Below are positions 1 through 7,326 of a DNA stretch of 25,146 nt, piece after piece. The number at the start of each line of letters is the position of its first letter. The first letter of the stretch is position 1. The stretch lies in the IMG/VR virus record IMGVR_UViG_3300027834_000027, positions 1 through 25,146 of that record; one strand, written 5' to 3'. The notes under the pieces were generated by a model. That model was not told where the DNA came from and did not search any database. It saw nothing but the letters and a program-made list of their open reading frames with translations. This DNA is from a virus. The position numbers were made by a program, and so were the translations under genes.

Positions 1-1
1 G

Positions 2-943
2 AAAACCTCATCGGGAAATCAGACGGCTGCTCTTAAATCGCTTGAGGGTTTTTCCTGTTTCATTGTGGATGAGGCAGAAGAGGTTCCGGATTACGAGACT
101 TTTAATAAGATATATTTATCGATACGGACGCAGACGCATCAGAATTTAAGTATACTTTCCTTTAACCCACCTGACGATGAGCATTGGATATTCAAGAAGA
201 TGTTTTTAGAGAGGGGAGTTCCGGGTCAATGGAATGGGATTAAGGATAACGTACTTTATATTCACACAACTTATTTGGATTTGAATCCTAAATTCGTACC
301 ACAATCTGTTGAGCGAGAATTCAACCGGATGAAGGCTACAAACATTGAGGAATATAATCAAGTTGCTCTAGGGCATTGGACAAAATTCGTAAAAGGAGCA
401 TTATTTCACGAGAAGGAATTTCAAAAATTCTCATTCAGCGAGTTGAATCTTAGCAATATTGACGGCAAATATGGGTTTATAGATGTAGCAGACAGAGGGA
501 TGGATTACTTAAGTTTTCCAATAATTTACAAGATTGGGAACTTTTGTTATGTTGTTGATTGGTACTTTACTCAGGATAATTCTAGTATCACATTACCGGC
601 ATGTGCCGAGTACATCAAACATCATAAGTTAGATTACGTTGGGGTTGAGAGCAATGGAGTAGGATCAGTTTTTGCGACAACTCTAAATGAGAATGTTCCT
701 GACGACTCAACGGTAATGTTTGTTCACGAGAAAGCCAACAAGCACACAAGGATAGTTACTCACGCTGCAGGGGTGAGAATGAAATATGTATTTAGGAATG
801 ATGTGCCGACTGGTGGAATGTATGACCTGGCCATGAGACAATTCTTCAGATACAATAAAGACAAGACCGAGAATGAATTCGATGATGCTCCAGATAGCAT
901 TACAGGATCAAAAATATTAATTGACGATTTATCACAATATTAG
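2..943 (+). CDS. terL: Phage terminase large subunit, C-terminal part (5' end outside window)
   Basis: This is the ATP-driven DNA-packaging motor and headful or cos nuclease. The reading frame is open to the left edge, so the gene starts before the window; the GTG at 65 is internal, because the codons before it already form a Walker B strand (CFIVDEAEEV, with the Asp-Glu pair at about nt 68-73). Downstream is a motif III-like stretch (SILSFNPP). The RNase H-like nuclease domain then follows, with its acidic residues in GFIDVADRGMDY, YVGVESNGVG and the final FDDAPDSITG. The Walker A region is missing from the window. The portal gene follows after 2 nt, which is the standard order. Family assignment rests on motif order and context; the terminase subtype cannot be told. 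Confidence 0.93.
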   Translation, partial: KTSSGNQTAALKSLEGFSCFIVDEAEEVPDYETFNKIYLSIRTQTHQNLSILSFNPPDDEHWIFKKMFLERGVPGQWNGIKDNVLYIHTTYLDLNPKFVPQSVEREFNRMKATNIEEYNQVALGHWTKFVKGALFHEKEFQKFSFSELNLSNIDGKYGFIDVADRGMDYLSFPIIYKIGNFCYVVDWYFTQDNSSITLPACAEYIKHHKLDYVGVESNGVGSVFATTLNENVPDDSTVMFVHEKANKHTRIVTHAAGVRMKYVFRNDVPTGGMYDLAMRQFFRYNKDKTENEFDDAPDSITGSKILIDDLSQY

Positions 944-945
944 AT

Positions 946-2160
946 ATGGGATTATTTAACTGGGGAAGCTGGAAGGTAACAAGAGATACAGGGGGTAGAG
1001 CATTCTACGAGGAAAGGAAAGCTGATGCTGATTGGTCAGGTTACGGAAACAAGTTGAAAATGGCATATAGACATCCGATACTTATGCCTGGTATTTCGCT
1101 GATTGCTGATTACTTCTCCATGGTTCGTTTCACAGAGAACGGAAAGGATGACACCGACATAATTAAATTACTGAACAACCCAAACATTTACCAGACAAGG
1201 GATGACTTCTTGAAGCAATTCATATGGTTCAAATATGTTTGTGGATGGTTGTACCAATACCCGGTAACTTCCGGTGCTGGTGATAATGTCAAAAGGGTGA
1301 AGATGATGTATAATTTGAAGCCAAGTCTCATTGATTTTGACGAGGACTTCAAAACAACCCTACCTTTTACGTTAGGTGCTGAAAAAAAGGAATTGGCTCG
1401 TCAATTTATCTATGATTCTGAAAATCAGAATAAGGTATTGACATTTGATGACATAATGGCCTATTATGACCTGGCAAATGGTATTGATGAGAGCAGAAAG
1501 GATGAAAACTGGTGGATTTCACCAAGTCGTCTAGAGGCAATCAGAAAGCCACTTATTACGGTACAAAAGGCATTTGACGGTAAAAATATAGTGATAGAAT
1601 CCAACGGAAAAGAGATGTTTATCAACAAAACTCAAGGAAATATGGCTAAAATACCTCTAAAAAAGCAAGAAAGAGGTGATTTAGAGCGTAAATTGGGTGT
1701 TGGTGGAAAATATGGAGTAAGTTCTGGTCAAACAAGGACTGTTATTTCAAATTCTGAATTAGAGTGGCAATCGCTACACATAAAGCTGAAAGAATTAGGT
1801 TTAGATGAATCTATCATTGCTGACGGAAATGTAATTATTAGTGCATTGGGTATTCCACCGGAATTATTCTCATTGTCAGGCTCAAGTTCTACATTTGAGA
1901 ACCAGGCCAAGGCAGTAATCAACTTTGTGCAGAAAAAGATACAGGTTGAGATGAATGACTTCACAAATACAATAAACGCTCGGTACGGTACTAATTTAAT
2001 CGGTACTTATGACCATTTACCAATCATGAGAGAGATTGAGAAGTCTAAAGCATTGGGAATGAAGTCAATAATGTCTGGTGTTAAGCAAATGGTTGACGCT
2101 GGGATCATGACTCCACAACAAGCGAACGCTGAGTATTACGAATGGAAAGATAAAATGTAA
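946..2160 (+). CDS. Phage portal protein, HK97-like family
   Basis: This 404-aa protein should form the dodecameric ring at the capsid vertex through which DNA enters and to which the tail joins. Length and order (directly after the terminase, before the protease and capsid genes) are typical. The N-terminal part carries a HPILMPGISLIADYF segment, then LLNNPN followed by an aromatic-rich helix (FLKQFIWFKYVCGWLY), as in HK97-type portals. The C-terminal part has ALGIPPELFSLSGSSS and a long helix with FENQAKAVINFVQKKI, also characteristic. The ATG lies 2 nt after the terminase stop, so the genes are probably translationally coupled. No odd features were seen. Confidence 0.9.
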   Translation: MGLFNWGSWKVTRDTGGRAFYEERKADADWSGYGNKLKMAYRHPILMPGISLIADYFSMVRFTENGKDDTDIIKLLNNPNIYQTRDDFLKQFIWFKYVCGWLYQYPVTSGAGDNVKRVKMMYNLKPSLIDFDEDFKTTLPFTLGAEKKELARQFIYDSENQNKVLTFDDIMAYYDLANGIDESRKDENWWISPSRLEAIRKPLITVQKAFDGKNIVIESNGKEMFINKTQGNMAKIPLKKQERGDLERKLGVGGKYGVSSGQTRTVISNSELEWQSLHIKLKELGLDESIIADGNVIISALGIPPELFSLSGSSSTFENQAKAVINFVQKKIQVEMNDFTNTINARYGTNLIGTYDHLPIMREIEKSKALGMKSIMSGVKQMVDAGIMTPQQANAEYYEWKDKM

Positions 2161-2164
2161 TATT

Positions 2165-2308
2165 ATGACAGACAATAGAAAAACAGTAGACAAATTAAAA
2201 GAAAGATTAACGGAAATAGAGAGCCAAAAGGGTTTTGACAAAACGAGTCCTTTTTACCTGGCTTTGAAAGAGAAGATTACTAATTTGGATAAAGCTATAG
2301 CAAAATGA
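2165..2308 (+). CDS. Small helical ORF, 47 aa, unknown
   Basis: A short reading frame with an ATG 4 nt after the portal stop ends in an ATGA overlap with the next gene (ATG at 2305). That tight packing is the main argument that it is real. The product (starts MTDNRKTVDKLKERLTEIES) is charged and predicted by eye to be two helices: KLKERLTEIES, and YLALKEKITNLDKAIAK. It has no membrane segment and no motif I recognise. A role in capsid assembly is only suggested by its position between portal and protease. Confidence 0.6.
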   Translation: MTDNRKTVDKLKERLTEIESQKGFDKTSPFYLALKEKITNLDKAIAK

Positions 2309-3162
2309 TTAAATGTGCAGTATTAAATAAGGAGTTTGAAACGAAAGAAGAGATGTTTGCTGAATTAAAGGCAAATAAAGATACAATCTTGGCGTTAAAG
2401 AAATCAGTAATAAAAAATAGCGATAGTGTGGCAATACCACCATCGGTATTAAAAAACAAAACAAATCATGGAACAGAAAAAGGAAAAAACATTGACTTTA
2501 AAGGCGAAACTGGGTATTTTTATCCTGTTATTAACACCACCAATATCATGGATTCTCACAAGGATGTTCATTTTGATGGTTTATGGGATAAAAGCAAGAG
2601 TGAGCAAATTGGTAAGACGTATTACATCATCAATCACCAATTGGAAATCGGAAAAATAATAGCTTTTCCGGCAGATGTTGAAATATTGACCAAAGAGTTT
2701 ACGTTTAAGGATTTGGGAAGTAAACTTGAAGGAAGCACTCAGGCGTTGATATACAAGGTAAAACTCCAAGAATTCGCAAACAAAGATGCAGTATACGCAA
2801 TTGAGAATAAATTACCTGTTGAGAATTCTATAAGAATGCAGTACGTTAAGGTCCAGATGGGTGTAAACTCTGAGGATGAGGCTTATAAGGAAGAAAAAGC
2901 CTACTATGATAAGCACATAGGGAAAATTGCTAATAAAGAAGAAGTTGCTATTGATGGATATTTTTTTGGTGTCCATGAAGCAAAAATATATAAAGAAGGG
3001 AGTATGGTTCTTGAAGGATCAAATAGTGTCACTCCCATACTTTATGCCAGTGAGCCGGATAAATCCACTCATGACGAAGTTATCGACACGAACCAGAAGG
3101 AAGTTGCAACTAAGCAGGCATCGGAATTTCTGAATGAGTTTTTAAATAATGTTAAATTATAA
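2305..3162 (+). CDS. Prohead-protease-like capsid maturation protein
   Basis: This 285-aa protein occupies the slot between portal and major capsid protein, where HK97-type phages encode the maturation protease that removes the capsid delta domain. Sequence features that fit an S78/U35-type protease are an early phage-protease-like strand with a His (INHQLEIGKIIAF, about residues 111-123), a later Ser segment (PVENSIRMQYV) and a closing EGSNSVTPILYA stretch like that near the end of many prohead protease domains. The catalytic His-Ser assignment is inferred by eye. The charged C-terminal tail (about the last 40 residues) could be scaffold-like. The gene starts in a 4-nt ATGA overlap with the preceding small ORF. 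An unrelated head protein is possible. Confidence 0.7.
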   Translation: MIKCAVLNKEFETKEEMFAELKANKDTILALKKSVIKNSDSVAIPPSVLKNKTNHGTEKGKNIDFKGETGYFYPVINTTNIMDSHKDVHFDGLWDKSKSEQIGKTYYIINHQLEIGKIIAFPADVEILTKEFTFKDLGSKLEGSTQALIYKVKLQEFANKDAVYAIENKLPVENSIRMQYVKVQMGVNSEDEAYKEEKAYYDKHIGKIANKEEVAIDGYFFGVHEAKIYKEGSMVLEGSNSVTPILYASEPDKSTHDEVIDTNQKEVATKQASEFLNEFLNNVKL

Positions 3163-3173
3163 TTCGTAAAAAA

Positions 3174-4403
3174 ATGACAGAATTAGAATTGGCTCAAAAA
3201 AGAGCAAATGATTTGAACACAAAGCTTGATGAATTCAAGTCTTTGGTTGAAGCTAAAGCCTCAAAAGAGGATATTAGCGAAGCAATCTCTGGTGCTTTCG
3301 AAGGAAAGACTATTAAAGAGGTTATGGACTCTATTGTAGAGGTTAAAGAATTAGCTGACGAGATCGGCTTGCAAGTTGGCGAACTTAAAAACGTAAGAAA
3401 AGAGAATGAGTCTAACGACTTAGGTGCAATCATCAAGGAGAACTATGAAGCATCTGTTTCTGCCGTTAAATCTAACCGTAGAGATATGCATGAGTTCACC
3501 GTATCTGAAAAAGCATTAGCTACTGTATCTGCGGTAACTTCTACTCGTTCATACAGAGATAATGAGTTAGTGCCATTGGATGCACGAAGAATGGTGATGC
3601 AAGACCTTTGGAGACACGTTTCTATCGGTAAAGATTCAGCTGGAACAATCGTTTATATCGATTGGGATACTGCGACTACTGCCCGTGCTGCTGCTGCAGT
3701 TGCAGAAGGTCTTCAGTTCCCAGAGTCTACTGTTGCTTGGGAAGAAAAATCAATCCTTATGAAGAAGATTGGTGATTCTATTCCTGTAACTGAAGAATTC
3801 GTTGTGGATCAGTCTAGATTTGCTGGAGAAATCCAAGCTTTCTTAGGACAGAACGTTCAGTTAGAATTAGATAACCAATTACTTTTAGGTGATGGTACTG
3901 GTGCTAACATTTTAGGTTTGGACGCAAAAGCACCTTTATTTACTCCGGTAAACAGAGGATTTACTGCTCCAACTCTTTATGACTTAGTTCCTATTCTTAG
4001 AGAAACTATCGTAAAAGGTAAAGGTAACAAATTCGCACCTAACTTCTTGATGATGAACATTACGGAAATCAACAAGTACAAGTTAGAGAAAGATGCCAAC
4101 AACAACTACATTATGCCACCTTTCGTGAGTGCTAGTGGAGATGTTATTGACGGAATCTTGGTTATCGAAAATAACAATGTCGCTGACAATGTACTTTACA
4201 TTGGAGATTCAAGACATGGTAGAATTTACGATGCTGCTGAAGGTTACACTCTTTCTGTAGGGTATGTTGATGACCAATTTACTGGTGACATCAAGACTCT
4301 TAAAGCTAGAAAAAGAACTTGTTTATTAATTAAAGATAGCGAAGCACCTGGATACTTGAAAGTTGCAGATATCGCTGCTGCCATTGCTGCACTTGCAGTT
4401 TAA
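3174..4403 (+). CDS. Major capsid protein, HK97 fold
   Basis: This 409-aa protein is the shell subunit. The first ~105 residues are a charged, heptad-rich coiled coil (KRANDLNTKLDEFKSLVEAK and on), the usual delta or scaffolding domain removed by the protease. The capsid domain starts around residue 110 (ALATVSAVTSTRSYRDNELV) and shows typical HK97-family segments: EKSILMKKIGDSIPVTEEFV, NVQLELDNQLLLGDGTGANI, and a late TGDIKTLKARKRTCLLI near the end. Codon choice looks different from its neighbours, with many AAC, TTC and ATC codons, as expected for the most abundant virion protein. The start follows an A-rich leader (cgtaaaaaa) with no Shine-Dalgarno, as is normal in Bacteroidota. Confidence 0.93.
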   Translation: MTELELAQKRANDLNTKLDEFKSLVEAKASKEDISEAISGAFEGKTIKEVMDSIVEVKELADEIGLQVGELKNVRKENESNDLGAIIKENYEASVSAVKSNRRDMHEFTVSEKALATVSAVTSTRSYRDNELVPLDARRMVMQDLWRHVSIGKDSAGTIVYIDWDTATTARAAAAVAEGLQFPESTVAWEEKSILMKKIGDSIPVTEEFVVDQSRFAGEIQAFLGQNVQLELDNQLLLGDGTGANILGLDAKAPLFTPVNRGFTAPTLYDLVPILRETIVKGKGNKFAPNFLMMNITEINKYKLEKDANNNYIMPPFVSASGDVIDGILVIENNNVADNVLYIGDSRHGRIYDAAEGYTLSVGYVDDQFTGDIKTLKARKRTCLLIKDSEAPGYLKVADIAAAIAALAV

Positions 4404-4406
4404 TAG

Positions 4407-4565
4407 ATGAAGGTAAAGGTATTAAAACCTGCTAATAGTTCATATGTGAAGGAAGGTCAGATTCTTGACCTTCCTGACCATATTGCCAAGGCAGGAATCA
4501 AGAAAGGTCTTTTTGCTGATGCAAAGCCAAAGGCAAAGGCCAAACCAAGAAAAGCTAAAAAGTAA
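4407..4565 (+). CDS. Small Lys-rich protein after capsid gene, 52 aa
   Basis: The ATG is 3 nt after the capsid stop and the stop is 3 nt before the next ATG, so the gene fits exactly between them. The product begins MKVKVLKPANSSYVKEGQIL and has a compact first 35 residues (beta-strand KVKVLKP, turn, YVKEGQILDLPD, helix, KKGLF). It then has a tail made almost only of Lys, Ala and Pro (DAKPKAKAKPRKAKK). The tail should be disordered and strongly basic, suggesting contact with DNA or an acidic surface. The folded part resembles the 45-aa protein at 5721. Function is not known; a head-vertex or connector accessory role is inferred from position. Confidence 0.65.
   Translation: MKVKVLKPANSSYVKEGQILDLPDHIAKAGIKKGLFADAKPKAKAKPRKAKK
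4450..4475 (+). other. Perfect 10-bp RNA hairpin at the start of the 52-aa gene
   Basis: AGGAAGGTCA (4450-4459) and TGACCTTCCT (4466-4475) are exact reverse complements around a 6-nt loop. There is no T run after it, so it is not an intrinsic terminator. It lies inside coding sequence about 47 nt after the capsid stop, where a stable stem could protect the 3' end of a processed capsid mRNA or slow downstream translation. Confidence 0.5.
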
Positions 4566-4568
4566 GAC

Positions 4569-5234
4569 ATGATAATCGACAAAACATACTTTCAAGGGAA
4601 TCTCAATATTCCAAATGTGCAAGAAGACTTCGTTCCTTTAGGGGATCGTGGTGGAAATCAAAGCAATTTGGACGAGTACATCCTTAAGTATGAGAAGTTG
4701 GTTATGCAAAATGCTTTAGGTTATGAAGCTTGGAAATCTTTCATCGCAAGTTTCGACATAAATACAGGTGATTTATTGCCTGGTGCCGACCAAAGATGGA
4801 AAGATTTAGTTGATGGAAAGGAATACACCAATAAAGCTGGTGTCCTTGTAAAGTGGGAAGGGTTGAGATACACTCTCGGTACTTTTAAATATAGCTTAAT
4901 TGCTGATTATGTTTTCTCTATATTTCTAAACGATACGTCTAGAACATTTGCTGGAAACGGCATGGTGAAAGAGAAAGCCAACACTGCAGAAACATTCTCG
5001 TCTATTCCTAGAATAGCAGAGGCCTATAATGGTTTCGTTACTAAATACCAAGGTGATGCACTCGGAGAATATCCGGTTATACAGAACAAAGGTAATTTAT
5101 TAAGTATCGATTACTCGAACAGAATGTTTACGAACATGGAAGTGTCAATGTATCAGTTTTTAGCAGAGAATGATAGTGATTACGAAGATGTTGTTTTTAG
5201 ATTTTACTCATTAACAAATAGCTTTGGAATATGA
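4569..5234 (+). CDS. Head-tail connector (adaptor)-like protein
   Basis: This 221-aa protein lies in the connector block after the capsid gene. It starts MIIDKTYFQGNLNIPNVQED. A helical centre (EYILKYEKLVMQNALGYEAW) precedes a mixed region and further helices (FKYSLIADYVFSIFL; FSSIPRIAEAYNGFVTKYQG). Mostly helical proteins of this size in this slot usually act as gp6 or gp15-type adaptors between portal and tail. I recognise the general pattern as common among Bacteroidota phages, but no diagnostic catalytic motif exists. The gene ends in an ATGA overlap with the next. The adaptor role is an inference from position and secondary structure. Confidence 0.55.
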   Translation: MIIDKTYFQGNLNIPNVQEDFVPLGDRGGNQSNLDEYILKYEKLVMQNALGYEAWKSFIASFDINTGDLLPGADQRWKDLVDGKEYTNKAGVLVKWEGLRYTLGTFKYSLIADYVFSIFLNDTSRTFAGNGMVKEKANTAETFSSIPRIAEAYNGFVTKYQGDALGEYPVIQNKGNLLSIDYSNRMFTNMEVSMYQFLAENDSDYEDVVFRFYSLTNSFGI

Positions 5235-5728
5235 TAGTAGTAGAAGATAGGTTAAGGGAACTGATTAGTACTATGCCGGCGATATCGGTAGACAATCAGG
5301 ATTTCCTACCTTATTTTGATTTTGGCAGTAAACCTGACCTGGATATTTTCTTAAAGCAAGAGCAAAAGAAATATCCTTTGATTTGGTTGGAAACTGGCTT
5401 TGCAGAGGTTCATAACACTTATGAAGACTCTGTAGATTGCTCGGTATCAATTAAAATCGCAACATATGGTTTCGATTCAACGTTATTAAATCATGTAAGG
5501 CTTAATTCTACTTTTAAATTAGTTCTTTTTCCTATGTTGGAAAACTTTAGGAAAGCTTTGGAGAGATCAAACATTGTTTTAATCCAGAACACCGAATTTG
5601 ATATAGAAAAGTTCTATAACTACGGTCGTGACGAAGAGCAAGAGCAAAGTGAAATTTGGGATGCTATCAGATTTGATGTAGATTTAAAATTCAATAGCGA
5701 TTGCTTAAAACCATTCAATTATGGCTAA
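5231..5728 (+). CDS. Head-tail completion or tail terminator-like protein
   Basis: This 165-aa protein begins in a 4-nt overlap with the preceding adaptor gene. It has an alpha/beta pattern: an N-terminal helix (VEDRLRELISTM), a strand (KYPLIWLET), a second long strand (DCSVSIKIATYGF), a helix (LLNHVRLNSTFKLVLFPMLENFRKALE) seen here across two segments, and a final strand (AIRFDVDLKFNSD). That order resembles tail terminator or completion proteins, which cap the tail tube and join it to the head. The slot before the tail tube gene agrees. No direct motif proves it. Confidence 0.5.
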   Translation: MIVVEDRLRELISTMPAISVDNQDFLPYFDFGSKPDLDIFLKQEQKKYPLIWLETGFAEVHNTYEDSVDCSVSIKIATYGFDSTLLNHVRLNSTFKLVLFPMLENFRKALERSNIVLIQNTEFDIEKFYNYGRDEEQEQSEIWDAIRFDVDLKFNSDCLKPFNYG

Positions 5729-5858
5729 AAAGAAAAAAAAGTACTGTAAGGCAATAAAGCCTTTCACATATAAAGGAAAGTTTTACGAAGTGGGTTCCGG
5801 AATGTACCTTACCGTCAAGCAAATGGAAGTATTAATCAATAAAAATTTAATTAAATGA
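5721..5858 (+). CDS. Small Lys-rich protein, 45 aa
   Basis: This short gene overlaps the previous stop by 8 nt and its own stop overlaps the next ATG (ATGA at 5855). The product begins MAKKKKKYCKAIKPFTYKGK, so it has a basic N-terminus followed by a compact part (KPFTYKGKFYEVGSGMYL, then a helix VKQMEVLINKNLIK). The folded part matches the 52-aa protein at 4407 in layout (KP, aromatic, Gly turn, hydrophobic strand, helix, Lys-Asn/Gly-Leu end), with the Lys-rich arm at the opposite terminus. The coding sequence starts with an A-rich run (AAAAAGAAAAAAAAG). Role unknown; tight packing supports a real gene. Confidence 0.6.
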   Translation: MAKKKKKYCKAIKPFTYKGKFYEVGSGMYLTVKQMEVLINKNLIK

Positions 5859-6784
5859 GTTTAGGAGATATTTTAGGAAAAGCGTCAAAATGCAGTGATG
5901 CAGGTTTGGCAAGTGTTGGTTCTTACGGATGTCCTTTCAAATTTGGATTACCTGACGGTATTATCCTTGTAAGAAAAGGATACAAAGTTCCAGCTGCGGA
6001 TGACTTCAATAAGGAGTATTTACTTGACTTGATTCAAACGGGTGTAGCAATTCCATTGCTTAACTCTTTCAGTTTCGAGCCAATAAATGAAGATGACGTT
6101 TTAGAAACGTCTGTTACTGGTGTTAATGACCTGGCCAGAAAAGGATTGACATCTTTGATGTTCACCTTCAAAAAAGGTATTGAGTACGAAAAAGCTTTAG
6201 AGAAGTTAACTTCTTTCGGAGCATTTGACGTATGGGTTGTAGACAAGCAAGGTAATTTCTTGGGTGTTGATAAAGGTGGAGATTTTGCTGGTTGGTCAGC
6301 TGGATTGGTTCTTGCTAAGTCTAAGACTTGGAATACAGGTTCTGAATCAGAAGGGAAAGCTATCGAGGTTCAACTTACTCAACCAGGTGAGAGAAAAGAT
6401 ACTACTTGGATCGAAGCAAGTGCATTAGACTTCTTCGCACCAACCGAAATTGATGGTATTAATGGAACGTCAATGGATTATGCTGATGCGAATGGTGCAG
6501 TACCACCTTCAGCTTCCGATACTGAAATTAAAGTTCAAGTGTTAGCAAATGACAAGTCTACTCCAATTTTAGGATTACTTGAAGCTGACTTTTGGGTAAC
6601 AATAGATGGCGGATCAGTTCCTGTTACTGGCGTAGTTGAAGATGGGGCAGGTTACTATACCTTAAGCGTTGCACTAAGTGCAGGTGAGGTTATAACTAGC
6701 CTTTATGACACGGCTAAATTGGTATATTCCATAAATGTAAGCGATATATTATTCTCAGGCTCTGTTGAAGCAGTAGCTGCATAG
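5855..6784 (+). CDS. Major tail tube protein with C-terminal Ig-like domain
   Basis: This 309-aa protein is followed by a strong terminator and precedes the tape-measure block, the place of the major tail protein that polymerises into the tube. The N-terminal ~205 residues (from MSLGDILGKASKCSDAGLAS, ending near TQPGERKDTTWIEASALDFF) are beta-rich. The last ~95 residues (after about residue 215) look like a separate Ig-like beta sandwich: TEIKVQVLANDKS, DFWVTIDGGSVPVTGVVEDG, YYTLSVALSAGEV, AKLVYSINVSD. Such C-terminal Ig domains decorate the outside of several siphophage tails. It starts in a 4-nt overlap with the 45-aa gene. No sheath gene is recognised next to it, which supports a non-contractile tail. 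Identity is inferred from slot, size and fold. Confidence 0.7.
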   Translation: MSLGDILGKASKCSDAGLASVGSYGCPFKFGLPDGIILVRKGYKVPAADDFNKEYLLDLIQTGVAIPLLNSFSFEPINEDDVLETSVTGVNDLARKGLTSLMFTFKKGIEYEKALEKLTSFGAFDVWVVDKQGNFLGVDKGGDFAGWSAGLVLAKSKTWNTGSESEGKAIEVQLTQPGERKDTTWIEASALDFFAPTEIDGINGTSMDYADANGAVPPSASDTEIKVQVLANDKSTPILGLLEADFWVTIDGGSVPVTGVVEDGAGYYTLSVALSAGEVITSLYDTAKLVYSINVSDILFSGSVEAVAA

Positions 6785-6803
6785 ATATAATCTATTATAA
6801 AGT

Positions 6804-6835
6804 AAAAAAGGATAGTCAAACGCTATCCTTTTTTT
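6804..6835 (+). terminator. Intrinsic terminator after tail tube gene
   Basis: A 12-bp perfect stem (AAAAAAGGATAG at 6804-6815 with CTATCCTTTTTT at 6823-6834), a 7-nt loop and a T run form a textbook Rho-independent terminator 20 nt after the tail tube stop. It probably limits transcription of the tail genes relative to the abundant capsid and tube proteins. The A run on the 5' arm means it could also work on the opposite strand. Confidence 0.85.
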
Positions 6836-6870
6836 ATAATTTGTTTTTGTTTGTTTTTTGATTGTTTGTT

Positions 6871-7326
6871 ATGTCAACAGTAAGTGACCTTAAGAAGAGA
6901 TTGGAAATGGTGAATGTGAGGTCACTAACTGCTGATATTGTAAAGACTCATGAACAAAAAATAGTTGACCTCAACAGAGAGGATCAAATCTTCATCAAAG
7001 GAATTGATGCGTTAGGTAGAAGCCTTGAGAAATACGCACAAAAGACTCAAAAATACTACGATGATTCACCACCATCTGATACAACCGGATTCATAAAGGA
7101 TGCCGGAACACCTTATAACTTATTTTGGACAGGTAAATCTTATTACGGATTTAAAACGTATATTCGTGGAGACAAACTTTATATAACAACAAACGCAAGA
7201 GGCCGAAAACTACTTCTTGAAAACGGAAGTGTAAGCATCTTTGGGTTGATTCCTGAGAATCAAGAGGTTCTTAATTGGGAAATAATCGCACCAGACTTAA
7301 TTGAAGCAATCAAGAAAATACTATAA
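6871..7326 (+). CDS. Uncharacterised tail-module protein, 151 aa
   Basis: A gene between tail tube and tape measure. I place the start at the ATG at 6871; a TTG at 6862 is in frame but only adds MFV. The leader is unusual: about 35 nt made almost only of T and G. The protein (MSTVSDLKKRLEMVNVRSLT onwards) has an N-terminal helical half and a C-terminal half with GFIKDAGTPYNLFWTGKSYY, then strands (FKTYIRGDKLYITTNARGRK) and a final amphipathic helix. I do not recognise the family. The slot is used in other phages by tail-assembly or virion-morphogenesis proteins. Its last 26 nt overlap the next frame. Confidence 0.7.
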   Translation: MSTVSDLKKRLEMVNVRSLTADIVKTHEQKIVDLNREDQIFIKGIDALGRSLEKYAQKTQKYYDDSPPSDTTGFIKDAGTPYNLFWTGKSYYGFKTYIRGDKLYITTNARGRKLLLENGSVSIFGLIPENQEVLNWEIIAPDLIEAIKKIL

